From positions 930,001 to 994,000 of the forward strand of contig NZ_CP113930.1 in the NCBI RefSeq assembly GCF_029392095.1: a stretch of 64,000 nucleotides of DNA. The letters are read 5' to 3'. Position numbers and translations under genes: made by a program. Of the stretch, positions 48,734 to 57,999 are shown piece by piece (positions within the stretch are counted from its first letter, which is position 1; each line of letters starts with the position of its first letter). The stretch is from Lactobacillus sp. ESL0700. Its GTDB lineage: Bacteria; Bacillota; Bacilli; Lactobacillales; Lactobacillaceae. Under the pieces are notes generated by a model. The model was not told where the DNA came from. It did no database searches and was given only the letters and a program-made list of their open reading frames with translations.

Positions 48734-49621
48734 ATGGACTACATTATCAAAAATACAATTTTACAAGTTGTTATTTCAAGCAAGGGTGCCGAATTGCAAA
48801 GCATTAAAAGTCAGCACAGCGGTTACGAATATCTCTGGCAGGCAGACCCCAATGTGTGGGGACGTCATGCGCCGGTGTTATTTCCAATTGTTGGTCGGCT
48901 TAAAAATGATGAATACACTTATCAGGGTAAGACCTATCACATTACGCAACATGGCTTTGCTCGTGATATGGAATTTAGTGTTGAGCAGCAGACTGCTGAG
49001 AGTATTACCTTTTTGCTAAAAGACACTCCAGAAACAAGGAAGATTTATCCGTTTAAGTTTGAATTGCGGGTTAATTATAATTTGTTGAATAATTTGCTTG
49101 AAGAAAACTTCAGTGTGACGAATAAGTCCGCTGGTGAAATGATTTTTGGTATTGGTGGTCATCCAGGATTTAATATTCCAACAACTAATTCGATTAGTAA
49201 GGAAGATTATTACTTTAGTACGAAGCCTTCGGTTGCTAGAGTGCAAATTCCATTAAAGGGTTCATATCTTGACTGGGATAATCGCTCTCTTGCTTCTACC
49301 AACAGCCTAATTACGTTAAGCGATCATTTATTTAAGAATGATGCTCTGATTTTTCAAATGAGCGGTCATGATAATAAGGTGTCCCTTAAAACAGAGACGA
49401 GTGCTTTTCACGTTAATGTTTGGCTGCGGGATGCACCATTTGTTGGTGTTTGGTCGCAGTACCCGCAAACAGCCGATTATGTATGTATCGAGCCGTGGTG
49501 GGGAATTGCTGACAGAAGTGATACTAACGGTAAGTTAGAAGATAAATATGGGATGAACCATTTAGCTCATGATGCTACTTTTACGGCTGGTTTTGGCATG
49601 GCTTTTCATGATCAAGATTAA
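48734..49621 (+). CDS. lacX: Aldose 1-epimerase family protein, LacX-like
   Basis: The roughly 295-residue protein has the galactose-mutarotase-like fold: ISSKGAELQSIKS, VLFPIVGRLKNDEYTY, HGFARDMEF, and FGIGGHPGFN, with the conserved His positions. LacX-type proteins probably interconvert sugar anomers, but the substrate is not known. Three in-frame ATGs (48722, 48725, 48734) are possible; the last gives the usual N-terminus MDYIIKN. It follows hslU with no terminator, in the place codY takes in bacilli. Confidence 0.85.
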   Translation: MDYIIKNTILQVVISSKGAELQSIKSQHSGYEYLWQADPNVWGRHAPVLFPIVGRLKNDEYTYQGKTYHITQHGFARDMEFSVEQQTAESITFLLKDTPETRKIYPFKFELRVNYNLLNNLLEENFSVTNKSAGEMIFGIGGHPGFNIPTTNSISKEDYYFSTKPSVARVQIPLKGSYLDWDNRSLASTNSLITLSDHLFKNDALIFQMSGHDNKVSLKTETSAFHVNVWLRDAPFVGVWSQYPQTADYVCIEPWWGIADRSDTNGKLEDKYGMNHLAHDATFTAGFGMAFHDQD

Positions 49622-49622
49622 G

Positions 49623-49654
49623 CAAAAAAGAGACACTAACGTGTCTCTTTTTAA
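49623..49654. terminator. Terminator after lacX
   Basis: Perfect 12-bp stem AAAAAGAGACAC/GTGTCTCTTTTT (49625-49636 with 49641-49652), TAAC loop. Confidence 0.95.
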
Positions 49655-49667
49655 TTATAATTAACAC

Positions 49668-49696
49668 TTGCGAACAATTGTTCGAATAGATATAAT
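49668..49696 (+). promoter_or_regulatory. Promoter with LexA box, no gene downstream
   Basis: -35 TTGCGA (49668-49673), exactly 17 bp, -10 TATAAT (49691-49696). The perfect palindrome CGAACAATTGTTCG (49671-49684) overlaps the -35 and fits the Gram-positive LexA box core GAAC-N4-GTTC. The predicted start runs straight into the plsY terminator hairpin, and no plus-strand gene follows before parE. Confidence 0.75.
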
Positions 49697-49699
49697 ATA

Positions 49700-49736
49700 A
49701 AAGCCAGTAAACTAAGGTTTAGCTGGCTGTATTTAT
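49700..49736 (-). terminator. plsY terminator, also at the start of the LexA-promoter transcript
   Basis: AGCCAG-TAAAC (49702-49712) pairs with GTTTA-G-CTGGCT, one bulged base. On the minus strand it is followed by TTTTATATT. On the plus strand it is followed by a poorer GTATTTATTTCT. Confidence 0.8.
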
Positions 49737-49743
49737 TTCTAGT

Positions 49744-50379
49744 TTATAACTTGTGGTGGCTTTTTTTATACCAATAAAGCAAGCCAAAGGGAATAATATT
49801 CTCGTTGTGGTGCTCAAGGCGCTTAATGTTATCTCGATGTCTTGTAAAAAGAATAATGAGCATGACGCCCGCGATTACGGTTAAGAAAATATCGTGAAAG
49901 AAAAACGTCGCGATAAAAATTGCGGTAATCGAAATTAGGCTTGATAGGCTGACATACGATGTAATAAAGACTAACGGTAAGAAGATTACCGCACAAACGC
50001 CAAAGAATTGGAGATTGTAGCCTAAAAAGACACCGGCGCTAGTCGCAACTGCCTTGCCTCCCTTAAATTTAAGGAAGATTGAAAAGGTATGTCCTAAAAC
50101 GGCTAGCCCGCCACAAATTAATAAGACATACTTAGGTGTCCCCAGATGCAAGAGCCGCGGCAAGCAAGTTGCAAGCGTCCCCTTAAGGACATCGACGACG
50201 AGCACAAAGCTGCCGGCAAGTGGTCCCAGAACCCGAAATGAGTTGGTGGTACCGATGTTTCCCGAGCCATAATTACGGATGTCTTCATGGAAAAATAGTT
50301 TGCCAATGATTACCCCCGTCGGGAAGGATCCAATTAAGTATGCTAGAATAAATACCAGTAATAATTTCAAATTTATCAT
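49744..50379 (-). CDS. plsY: Acyl-phosphate:glycerol-3-phosphate acyltransferase PlsY
   Basis: The 211-residue membrane enzyme makes lysophosphatidic acid, the first step of phospholipid synthesis. It has about five hydrophobic segments and the family motifs GSFPTGVIIGKLFF, GSGNIGTTNSFRVLG and FKGGKAVATSAGV. Divergent from parE, whose start lies about 100 bp away, an arrangement common in Gram-positives. Confidence 0.96.
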   Translation of the reverse strand: MINLKLLLVFILAYLIGSFPTGVIIGKLFFHEDIRNYGSGNIGTTNSFRVLGPLAGSFVLVVDVLKGTLATCLPRLLHLGTPKYVLLICGGLAVLGHTFSIFLKFKGGKAVATSAGVFLGYNLQFFGVCAVIFLPLVFITSYVSLSSLISITAIFIATFFFHDIFLTVIAGVMLIILFTRHRDNIKRLEHHNENIIPFGLLYWYKKSHHKL

Positions 50380-50410
50380 TTAAATCCCGCTCTCTTAGTG
50401 TCTTAAAGCT

Positions 50411-50419
50411 ATTTTAGCA
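50411..50419 (-). promoter_or_regulatory. plsY extended -10
   Basis: Minus strand TGC followed by TAAAAT (50411-50416), about 32 bases before the plsY start. Confidence 0.5.
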
Positions 50420-50475
50420 AAGATTAAGCAATATGCGGTGACTTTTTAGATGATTTAATAACTGGAGGAGTTTAT

Positions 50476-52434
50476 TTGGCTAAAATAAATAAAAAAACAA
50501 ATTCTTACGATGACTCGTCAATTCAGATTCTTCACGGTTTAGAAGCGGTTCGGAAGCGGCCCGGAATGTATATTGGGTCAACTGATATTCATGGCTTGAA
50601 TCAATTGGTTTATGAAATTGTCGATAATTCAGTTGATGAAGCGATGGCCGGTTATGGTAAAGAAATTGACGTGACCATTCATCAGGATAATAGCGTAACT
50701 GTGCGCGATTTTGGTCGGGGGATGCCGACGGGGATGCACAAGTCAGGAAAACCAACGATTGAAGTTATCCTGACTGTTTTGCATGCCGGTGGTAAGTTTA
50801 CCGAACAAAACTATAAGACATCAGGTGGTCTGCATGGTGTTGGGTCTTCAGTTGTCAACGCTCTGTCCAGTTATCTAAAAGTTAGAGTTGTGCGTGATGG
50901 CAAAGCTTATGAGGAAGAATTTGCTAATGGTGGTCATCCAGTAGGAACTTTAAAGTCGCTGGGTAAAACCAAAGAAAAAGACGGCACAACTATTACTTTT
51001 AAGCCTGATGAGACCATCTTTTCAACTACTAAGTATAAATACGAGACTATCCAAGAGCGGATTCGTGAGTCTGCCTTCTTGTTAAAGGGTGTGCGTTTTA
51101 TCTTAAATGATGAACGTGAGCCGGAGCATCACGACGATTTCAAGTATGACGATGGGATTAAGTCCTTTGTGTCCTACTTGAATGAGGGCAAAGACACCCT
51201 GAACGATGTGTTTTATTTTGAAGGCAAACAGGACGGGATGGAAGTTGAGTTTAGCGGTCAATACAGCGACAGCTATTCAGAAAACTTGGTTTCCTTTGTT
51301 AATAATGTCAGAACCTCTGACGGTGGTACTCATGAAGTTGGTGCCCGCAGTGGTTTCACTCGTGCCTTTAACGATTATGCCAAAAAACAAGGCTTGCTTG
51401 GTAAAAAAGATAAAAATATTGATGGCTCAGATTACCGTGAAGGCCTCAGTGCTGTCCTTTCAGTCAAAATTCCAGAAGAACTACTTGAGTTTGAAGGTCA
51501 GACTAAGGGTAAATTAGGAACACCACAAGCTCGTTCGGTAGTTGATACGCTTGTTTACGAGCAGATGTCGTACTATTTAATGGAAAACGGTGAGTTAGCC
51601 CAAGACCTCGTTAAAAAGGCTCAGCGAGCACGAGACGCCCGTGAAGCAGCTAAAAAAGCTCGTAACGAGAGTCGCAATGGTAAAAAACGCCGCAAGAAAG
51701 AAGTATTGTCCGGTAAGTTAACCCCAGCTCAATCACGTAATCCCAAAAAGAACGAATTATTTTTGGTCGAGGGTGATTCTGCCGGTGGTTCTGCTAAACA
51801 AGGCCGAGACCGCAGATTTCAGGCAATTTTGCCGCTGCGAGGCAAGGTTTTAAACACCCAAAAAGCTAAATTACAAGACATTTTTAAAAATGAAGAAATT
51901 AACACCATGATTTATACCATTGGTGCTGGTGTTGGTGCCGAATTCAAGGCCGAAGACTCTAATTACGACAAAGTAATTATCATGACGGACGCCGATGATG
52001 ATGGTGCACATATTCAAATTCTGCTGCTGACATTTTTCTACCGGTACATGCGACCAATGATTGAGCAAGGTAAGGTCTATATTGCTTTGCCACCTCTTTA
52101 TCGTCTGCAAAAAGGCCGCGGTAAAAAGGCACAGGTCAAGTATTCTTGGACTGATGAGGAATTAGCAACCGACGAGAAAAATATGGGTCGTGGCTATGCT
52201 TTGCAAAGATTCAAAGGTTTAGGTGAAATGAATGCCGAGCAATTGTGGCAAACAACCATGAACCCAGAATCCAGAATGTTAATTCGGGTGAAGATTGATG
52301 ATGCGGCTCTTGCTGAACGCCGAGTTACGACTTTGATGGGTGATAAGGTTGCTGCTAGACGGAAATGGATTGAACAGAACGTTAAGTTTAGAATGGGCGA
52401 GAACGCGTCAATCTTAGAAGAAGAAAATGAGTAA
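50476..52434 (+). CDS. parE: DNA topoisomerase IV subunit B
   Basis: The 652-residue ATPase subunit decatenates daughter chromosomes with ParC. GHKL ATPase motifs: RKRPGMYIG, IVDNSVDEAMAG, DFGRGMPTG and GGLHGVGSSVVNAL. The Toprim part has LVEGDSAGGSAKQGRDRRFQ and ADDDGAHIQ. Start is TTG at 50476, set by GGAGGAG seven bases upstream. Context (plsY upstream, parC downstream) separates it from gyrB. It lies 7.5 kb from the dif site. Confidence 0.97.
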   Translation: MAKINKKTNSYDDSSIQILHGLEAVRKRPGMYIGSTDIHGLNQLVYEIVDNSVDEAMAGYGKEIDVTIHQDNSVTVRDFGRGMPTGMHKSGKPTIEVILTVLHAGGKFTEQNYKTSGGLHGVGSSVVNALSSYLKVRVVRDGKAYEEEFANGGHPVGTLKSLGKTKEKDGTTITFKPDETIFSTTKYKYETIQERIRESAFLLKGVRFILNDEREPEHHDDFKYDDGIKSFVSYLNEGKDTLNDVFYFEGKQDGMEVEFSGQYSDSYSENLVSFVNNVRTSDGGTHEVGARSGFTRAFNDYAKKQGLLGKKDKNIDGSDYREGLSAVLSVKIPEELLEFEGQTKGKLGTPQARSVVDTLVYEQMSYYLMENGELAQDLVKKAQRARDAREAAKKARNESRNGKKRRKKEVLSGKLTPAQSRNPKKNELFLVEGDSAGGSAKQGRDRRFQAILPLRGKVLNTQKAKLQDIFKNEEINTMIYTIGAGVGAEFKAEDSNYDKVIIMTDADDDGAHIQILLLTFFYRYMRPMIEQGKVYIALPPLYRLQKGRGKKAQVKYSWTDEELATDEKNMGRGYALQRFKGLGEMNAEQLWQTTMNPESRMLIRVKIDDAALAERRVTTLMGDKVAARRKWIEQNVKFRMGENASILEEENE

Positions 52435-52449
52435 AGAGGTTTTTAATTA

Positions 52450-54900
52450 ATGGCGATAAAAGAACGAATTCGTGAAATGCCGCTTGAGCAGGTCATGGGT
52501 GAACGATTTGGACGGTATTCCAAATACATCATTCAGGAACGGGCTCTTCCGGATATTCGTGATGGCTTAAAGCCAGTGCAAAGAAGAATCCTTTACGCAA
52601 TGTATCAGGATAACAATACGTACGACAAGCCGTTTAAGAAAGCAGCCAAGGCTGTAGGAAACATCATGGGTAATTTCCACCCCCACGGCGACAGTTCCAT
52701 ATATGGTGCGCTAGTCCACTTATCACAAGACTGGAAAATGCGTGAGCCGTTAGTTGAAATGCACGGTAACAATGGTTCAATGGACGGTGATGGTCCGGCT
52801 GCCATGCGTTATACGGAATCACGGCTAAACAAGATTTCCAATATGCTATTGCAGGACATTGACAAGGAAACCGTCAACATGGTGCTTAATTTCGATGATA
52901 CGGAATATGAGCCGACGGTTTTACCGGCCAGATTTCCTAACCTGCTGGTGAACGGTTCAACGGGGATTTCTTCAGGTTATGCCACAGATATTCCGCCACA
53001 CAATCTGTCAGAAGTGATTGATGCCACGATATATTTGTTAAAGCACCCAGATGCTACGCTAGACGACTTAATGAAGTATGTTCAGGGGCCAGATTTCCCT
53101 ACTGGTGCAATTGTTATGGGCCAAAAGGGATTGCGTGAAGCTTATGAGACGGGGCGCGGCCGCATTCAGGTGCGGGCTAAGACGTCAATTCAAGAAATTC
53201 GTGGCCACCGGCAAGAAATTGTAATTACCGAAATTCCATTTGCCGTCAATAAGGCTTTGATGGTTAAGAAGATGGATGAAATTCGTCTTAATAAGGAGAT
53301 TGACGGGATTGCGGAAGTTCGTGATGAGACAGACCGGCATGGTTTATCAATCGTTGTTGAGCTTAAAAAGGACGCTGACGCGCAAAACATTTTAAACTAT
53401 CTGTTCAAGAACACCGAGCTGCAGGTTTCTTATAACTTTAACATGGTTGCAATTGATAATATGACGCCTGTTCAAGTTGGTTTAAAGCACATTTTGGCTT
53501 CCTACCTTGACCATGAAAAGGACGTTGTGATTAAGCGAACCAAGTTTGATTTAAATAAGGCACAAAACCGTTTAGAAATCATTCAGGGCCTAATTCACGC
53601 AATGGACATCTTGGATCAAGTGATTAAGGTTATTCGGGCATCCAAGAATAAGGCTGATGCTAAGAAAAATTTGACGGCTGAATTTGATTTTACGCCAAGA
53701 CAGGCAGAAGCCATTGTATCCTTGCAGTTGTATCGTTTAACCAATACCGATGTTGATGCTTTAATTGCTGAACAAACTGATTTAAACAAAAAGGTTGAGC
53801 AGTATCAGCAATTGTTATCTGACAAGAAGGTTTTAGAAAAAGAAATTATTCGTGAGTTATCAGCTGTTAAACGGGAATTTGGTAATCCGCGGCGAACAGA
53901 AATTTCTACTGCCACTGCCAAAATTCAAATTGATGAAAAAGCATTGGTTGCTGACGAACAAGTTCGGGTTTTAATTAGTCATGATGGCTATTTAAAGCGC
54001 TCGTCCTTACGTTCGTGGCAATCAAGCGATGATGCAGAAAACGGTTTGCCTGATGGTGATGACGTTGTCTTTGAAAAGACAATTTCAACTTTAGCTAACC
54101 TGTATCTGTTTACTAATCGCGGGAATGTCATTTATCGGCCGGTTCACGAGCTAGTTGAAACAAAATGGAAAGAAACTGGGCAGCACCTGTCGCAAGAAAT
54201 CGGCTTACCAAGTGAAGAACAGATAATTCGCGTCTTTGCGTTTGACAAATTGGACAAGAATATTAACTTCTTGCTAGCTACCAATGATGGCTATATCAAG
54301 CAGCTGGAACTGGCTAATTTGCAACCGACCAGGACTTATCGTTCTAGAGCAATGGGCGCTATGAAGATGAAGTCACAAGCAAGTCAAGTGGTGCGCGTTG
54401 ATGTTGTTCAACCTGATACAAAGGCAGAAATCATCTTGTTCACGCATGATGCTTATGCTGTTCGCTATGACGTAAGTGAAATACCGACATCTGGAGCTAA
54501 AGCTGTCGGAGTTAAATCCGTTAATTTGAAGGATGATGATTTTATCGTGTCCTACATCTTAGTTGATCCTGAATATCTTGACCTAATTAAAGTTGGTTTG
54601 ATTACACAACGAGGTGCTTTCAAGCAATTCAAAGTTAAGCTGATTAATAAGGTTTCGCGTGCTAAACGCGGCGTGCTTGTTTTACGTGAGTTAAAGACAA
54701 AGCCGCATCGAATTTCAGCATTAGTATCTTATGGTCAAAATCATACTTTAATAATTGTTTCTAGTAGTAAAAGAAAAGTAACATTGCAAACTAGTGATTA
54801 TCCATTGGGAGATCGTTACTCAAATGGATCGTTTGTAATTGACACAGTAAGCGATGGCCAACCTGTTGACTTGATTTTGGGACAACCACTAAGTTGTTAA
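52450..54900 (+). CDS. parC: DNA topoisomerase IV subunit A
   Basis: The 816-residue cleavage subunit has active-site Y121 in AAMRYTES and a C-terminal beta-propeller. The quinolone-determining region reads NFHPHGDSSIYGALVHLSQ: the serine is kept (S82), but the acidic residue usual four positions later is Gly86. It begins 15 bases after parE, so the two subunits are made from one mRNA. Confidence 0.97.
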   Translation: MAIKERIREMPLEQVMGERFGRYSKYIIQERALPDIRDGLKPVQRRILYAMYQDNNTYDKPFKKAAKAVGNIMGNFHPHGDSSIYGALVHLSQDWKMREPLVEMHGNNGSMDGDGPAAMRYTESRLNKISNMLLQDIDKETVNMVLNFDDTEYEPTVLPARFPNLLVNGSTGISSGYATDIPPHNLSEVIDATIYLLKHPDATLDDLMKYVQGPDFPTGAIVMGQKGLREAYETGRGRIQVRAKTSIQEIRGHRQEIVITEIPFAVNKALMVKKMDEIRLNKEIDGIAEVRDETDRHGLSIVVELKKDADAQNILNYLFKNTELQVSYNFNMVAIDNMTPVQVGLKHILASYLDHEKDVVIKRTKFDLNKAQNRLEIIQGLIHAMDILDQVIKVIRASKNKADAKKNLTAEFDFTPRQAEAIVSLQLYRLTNTDVDALIAEQTDLNKKVEQYQQLLSDKKVLEKEIIRELSAVKREFGNPRRTEISTATAKIQIDEKALVADEQVRVLISHDGYLKRSSLRSWQSSDDAENGLPDGDDVVFEKTISTLANLYLFTNRGNVIYRPVHELVETKWKETGQHLSQEIGLPSEEQIIRVFAFDKLDKNINFLLATNDGYIKQLELANLQPTRTYRSRAMGAMKMKSQASQVVRVDVVQPDTKAEIILFTHDAYAVRYDVSEIPTSGAKAVGVKSVNLKDDDFIVSYILVDPEYLDLIKVGLITQRGAFKQFKVKLINKVSRAKRGVLVLRELKTKPHRISALVSYGQNHTLIIVSSSKRKVTLQTSDYPLGDRYSNGSFVIDTVSDGQPVDLILGQPLSC

Positions 54901-55048
54901 TAATTGAAGGGCTTACAATTTTTAAATCAAAATTTTAAAAATCGTTTATAAATTTGTAAAATATTTTAAATTATACTTTGACATGAGCCCGATTTTATTT
55001 GATAATACATGTAAATATATTCTTACTAAGATAGAGGAAGTTTTTTAC

Positions 55049-55984
55049 ATGCCTAAAACAGATACAATACTTTCAACAAAGTCCTTACATTATTTTTTAC
55101 AACTAATCGATACGATGAATTATACGCAGGCTGCTCAAATATTGGGTATTACACAGCCAGCGCTGACGCAGCAAATTAAAAAGATTGAGCATGCGATTGG
55201 AACACCGCTGTTTGGTCAAATGGGGAAGAAGCTCTATTTAACTGAAGCTGGTAAAGAACTGCAGACTGGTGCCATTAAGCTATTAAATACAATTAATTCA
55301 GTTGTAAGCGGCATTCAAGAGTTTACTCAAGCTGATAAAGGTCAAATCTCAATTGGTATTTTGGATAGCATTAATTCAGAAATATTGCGGAAGTTCTTGG
55401 TTGGCTTCAACCAAAAGAATCCTGATATTGTTCTTAATGTGACTTATTATGACCGCAAAAATTTGTGGTACAGCTTAGACAATAACTTAATTGATATGGC
55501 AGTTATGTTCTGGCCTGACAGTACTAAGAAGAGCCAGGCTGAATTGCAGAATCAATATGAGCACGCAACTGTTTATGAAGATCAATTAACGGTCTTAACA
55601 CATAAGGATACAGTTGAGGCAGGGAAGTCATATCCGATTTCTCGCTTTGCTCATCGTGAATGGGTCGCTTATCCAGATGGCTTTTACTTAACTCAGTTAA
55701 TGAAGAAAAAGCTGGGTAATAAGACTAATATCAAGGATTGCTTAACTGTTCCAATCAGCTTGTCATCAACAGAGCAATTAATTAAGACCGCTCAAGAAAC
55801 TGATTATGACACGTTTGTCAGTGATGCATATTACCAAGCTCATAAAGATGAGATCAAGCTGACACCAATTCATTTAAAAGAAGTTGAACCATTTGCTGTT
55901 TCATTAGTTTATCGTAAAGGTAAAAAGGCTGTTCCTCGGATCAATAATATTTTGACCGAATTCAAAAATTTCTTGGATAAATAA
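55049..55984 (+). CDS. LysR family transcriptional regulator
   Basis: The 311-residue protein has an N-terminal winged HTH (FLQLIDTMNYTQAAQILGIT, then QPALTQQIKKIEHAIGTPLF) and a C-terminal periplasmic-binding-like effector domain. Effector and targets are unknown. The ATG at 55049 follows AGAGGAAG; one 22 codons upstream lies in AT-rich leader and is rejected. The ppaC promoter overlaps its 3' end. Confidence 0.92.
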   Translation: MPKTDTILSTKSLHYFLQLIDTMNYTQAAQILGITQPALTQQIKKIEHAIGTPLFGQMGKKLYLTEAGKELQTGAIKLLNTINSVVSGIQEFTQADKGQISIGILDSINSEILRKFLVGFNQKNPDIVLNVTYYDRKNLWYSLDNNLIDMAVMFWPDSTKKSQAELQNQYEHATVYEDQLTVLTHKDTVEAGKSYPISRFAHREWVAYPDGFYLTQLMKKKLGNKTNIKDCLTVPISLSSTEQLIKTAQETDYDTFVSDAYYQAHKDEIKLTPIHLKEVEPFAVSLVYRKGKKAVPRINNILTEFKNFLDK

Positions 55985-56001
55985 CGTCTATTAGCTAAAA
56001 T
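55973..56001 (+). promoter_or_regulatory. ppaC promoter
   Basis: TTGGAT (55973-55978), 17-bp spacer, TAAAAT (55996-56001). The -35 is inside the last codons of the LysR gene. Confidence 0.6.
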
Positions 56002-56045
56002 AGAATAGAACGATAAATTTTATAAAAGAAGAAAGAGGAAGATTA

Positions 56046-56975
56046 ATGGAAAAAGAGTTAGTTTTTGGTCACCAAAATCCTGATACTGATGCGATTGGGA
56101 CCGCGATAGCTTACTCATACTTGCAAAACAAGTTGGGTTTTAACACTGAAGCTGTTGCACTTGGCGAACCTAATGATGAAACTGCCTATGCTTTAAAGAA
56201 GTTTGGTTTTGAAGCACCACGGGTAATTAAGACTGCTGCCAATGAGGTTGACAAGGTAATGCTGGTTGACCACAATGAGCCGCAACAGAGTGTATCTGAC
56301 ATTGATCAGGTGACAGTAACCCACGTTGTTGACCACCACCGGATTATGAACTTTGATACTAGTGCACCATTGTTTTATTTAGCAGAGCCTGTTGGTTGTA
56401 CAAGTACAATTATGTGGAAGTTGTACAAACACTTTGGTGTAGAAATTCCGCAAAACATTGCTGGAATTATGTTGTCAGCAATTATTTCCGATACTTTGCT
56501 GCTCAAGTCACCAACTACTACTGATGACGACCACGAAGCTGTTGAAGCTTTAGCTAAGATCGCCGGTGTTGATTACAAGACTTATGGTCTTGACGAATTA
56601 AAGGCTGGTACTAACATTGCATCTAAGTCAGAAGAAGACTTAATTGATTTAGATGCCAAGAGCTTTGCCCTTAACGGCAAGAATGTTCGGGTTGCTCAAA
56701 TTAACGTTGTTGACTTGCCAGAAGCAATGGAACGCAAAGATGCTTTCTTAAAAGCAATGCAAGCAGCATCAGATGCTAACAACTACGACATGTTTATGCT
56801 GTTAATTACCAATGTCCTTGATTCTGATTCAACTGCTCTTGTAGTAGGCTCAGATGAAGCTCAAGCAGCATTTGAAAAGGCCTTTGGTAAGGTTACTGAC
56901 TCAGAAATTAGCTTACCAGGAGTTGTTTCGCGTAAGAAGCAAGTTGTCCCGCCGCTAACTGAAGCCTTTAACTAA
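56046..56975 (+). CDS. ppaC: Manganese-dependent inorganic pyrophosphatase
   Basis: The 309-residue family II pyrophosphatase hydrolyses PPi. DHH-family motifs: [14 protein letters not shown] at the N-terminus, VDHNEP, the DHH in VVDHHRI, and the C-terminal DHHA2 substrate part with [18 protein letters not shown] precedes the ATG. Single gene with strong bidirectional terminator. Confidence 0.98.
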   Translation: MEKELVFGHQNPDTDAIGTAIAYSYLQNKLGFNTEAVALGEPNDETAYALKKFGFEAPRVIKTAANEVDKVMLVDHNEPQQSVSDIDQVTVTHVVDHHRIMNFDTSAPLFYLAEPVGCTSTIMWKLYKHFGVEIPQNIAGIMLSAIISDTLLLKSPTTTDDDHEAVEALAKIAGVDYKTYGLDELKAGTNIASKSEEDLIDLDAKSFALNGKNVRVAQINVVDLPEAMERKDAFLKAMQAASDANNYDMFMLLITNVLDSDSTALVVGSDEAQAAFEKAFGKVTDSEISLPGVVSRKKQVVPPLTEAFN

Positions 56976-56984
56976 AATTGAATA

Positions 56985-57030
56985 ACAAAAAAGACGAAGT
57001 AGGGAATTGATCCTACTTCGTCTTTTTTGA
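56985..57030. terminator. Bidirectional terminator between ppaC and the XRE gene
   Basis: Perfect 17-bp stem with arms at 56987-57003 and 57012-57028 (core GACGAAGTAGG/CCTACTTCGTC), T run on both strands. Confidence 0.95.
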
Positions 57031-57040
57031 TTTTTGAAAA

Positions 57041-57400
57041 TTAATCTTTGTTAATTTCTTTGGCTAAGATAATGAAAGACTTGCATACGCGTTCAGCCTT
57101 TTCAGGAGCCATTTTTCTTAATTCGTTAAGAACCTTCTTAATGAAAACTGGAGTATTATCTTGATGATTTTCTACCTTAACTTCTTTGAAGCGGTAAGCG
57201 TTCATGATAATATCTGGTGTTGTTGTATTTAAAGCTCTGGCGATTGAATCAAGCTTTTGAATACTAATGTTTTGGTTCTTAGTACGTTCAAGACGTGAGA
57301 TAAAGTTAACTGACAAATCACTTAATTCAGCGAGATCCTCCTGTGTCAGTTTTTGTTCACGTCGTCGACGGCATATTTCTTTTCCTAAATTTATACTCAT
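57041..57400 (-). CDS. XRE-family transcriptional regulator
   Basis: The 119-residue protein starts with a Cro/CI-type HTH (residues 5-60: ICRRRREQKLTQEDLAELSD, LSVNFISRLERTKNQ, LDSIARALN) and ends in a helical, charged C-terminal part of unknown role. The ATG at 57400 follows AAAGGG; an upstream TTG seven codons earlier overlaps that site. It is next to the gene-free terminus stretch and faces away from dif. A phage-like regulator origin is possible but no other phage gene is near. Confidence 0.88.
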   Translation of the reverse strand: MSINLGKEICRRRREQKLTQEDLAELSDLSVNFISRLERTKNQNISIQKLDSIARALNTTTPDIIMNAYRFKEVKVENHQDNTPVFIKKVLNELRKMAPEKAERVCKSFIILAKEINKD

Positions 57401-57478
57401 GGAATAAATCAACCCTTTCAAAAAAATAATCTCTATTCAAGATTATAAAATAAAATGTTAAGAATAATAAGTATAATC

Positions 57479-57509
57479 TTTAATTTCAAGTAACCGAATT
57501 GAAATTAAA
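57479..57509. repeat. 31-bp perfect dyad upstream of the XRE gene
   Basis: TTTAATTTCAA (57479-57489) and TTGAAATTAAA (57499-57509) are exact inverted copies around GTAACCGAA. It lies about 80 bp before the XRE start, so an autoregulatory operator is the simplest reading. A recombinase or nucleoid-protein site is an alternative. Confidence 0.7.
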
Positions 57510-57971
57510 AATTATTTTTAAAAACCCCAGATAGTATTGTAGGACATTTTGCTAAAAATTTAAATAAAAATGCACCTAGAAAAATTCAACTTAAAATAAA
57601 AAAGGGAAAAAGTGGCAAATATTATCTTAAATGGCGTAATTGCTTGTCACATGGGAAAGGTAAACAAAAAGATTAAAGTATAGTTAATTATTAAATGCAA
57701 TGTATTTAATTTTTGCCTAGTAATCGCTTAAATTTTATAATTTTTAAAATATAGGATCCTTAAATGACTTTCAAATTAAATATTTACTTGGTTTAAGTAA
57801 GTAATTATTAATTTTAATCTGGTGAGTTTAGCGTGTCAGCAACTTGTTTTGGCAAATTTATCCAGTTATATCAACGATTAAGTAGCTATTATCTTTGCAA
57901 GAAAAAATTACGGGGTAGCAAGTTAAGAAGAGGAATATAAAAGAGTAAATGCTAAAATTATTCTTGATGTT

Positions 57972-57999
57972 ACTTCGTATAATATATATTATGTAAAGT
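57972..57999 (+). other. dif: Chromosome dimer resolution site dif (XerCD)
   Basis: The 28-bp site has XerC arm ACTTCGTATAA, centre TATATA, and XerD arm TTATGTAAAGT. Compared from memory with the Bacillus subtilis dif site it differs at only three positions, with the centre identical and the XerD arm 10 of 11. Location in a gene-free stretch, presence of xerC and xerD nearby, and the change of gene orientation here all support a real dif. Confidence 0.88.

Noticed and set aside
49744..49880. Plus-strand frame behind the LexA-box promoter
   Set aside because: It begins at GTG/TTG without a ribosome binding site and is the antisense of plsY, so it does not explain the promoter.
57949..57996. 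15-residue hydrophobic frame running through dif
   Set aside because: Ribosome binding site spacing is poor, and the frame is explained by the AT-rich dif sequence itself.
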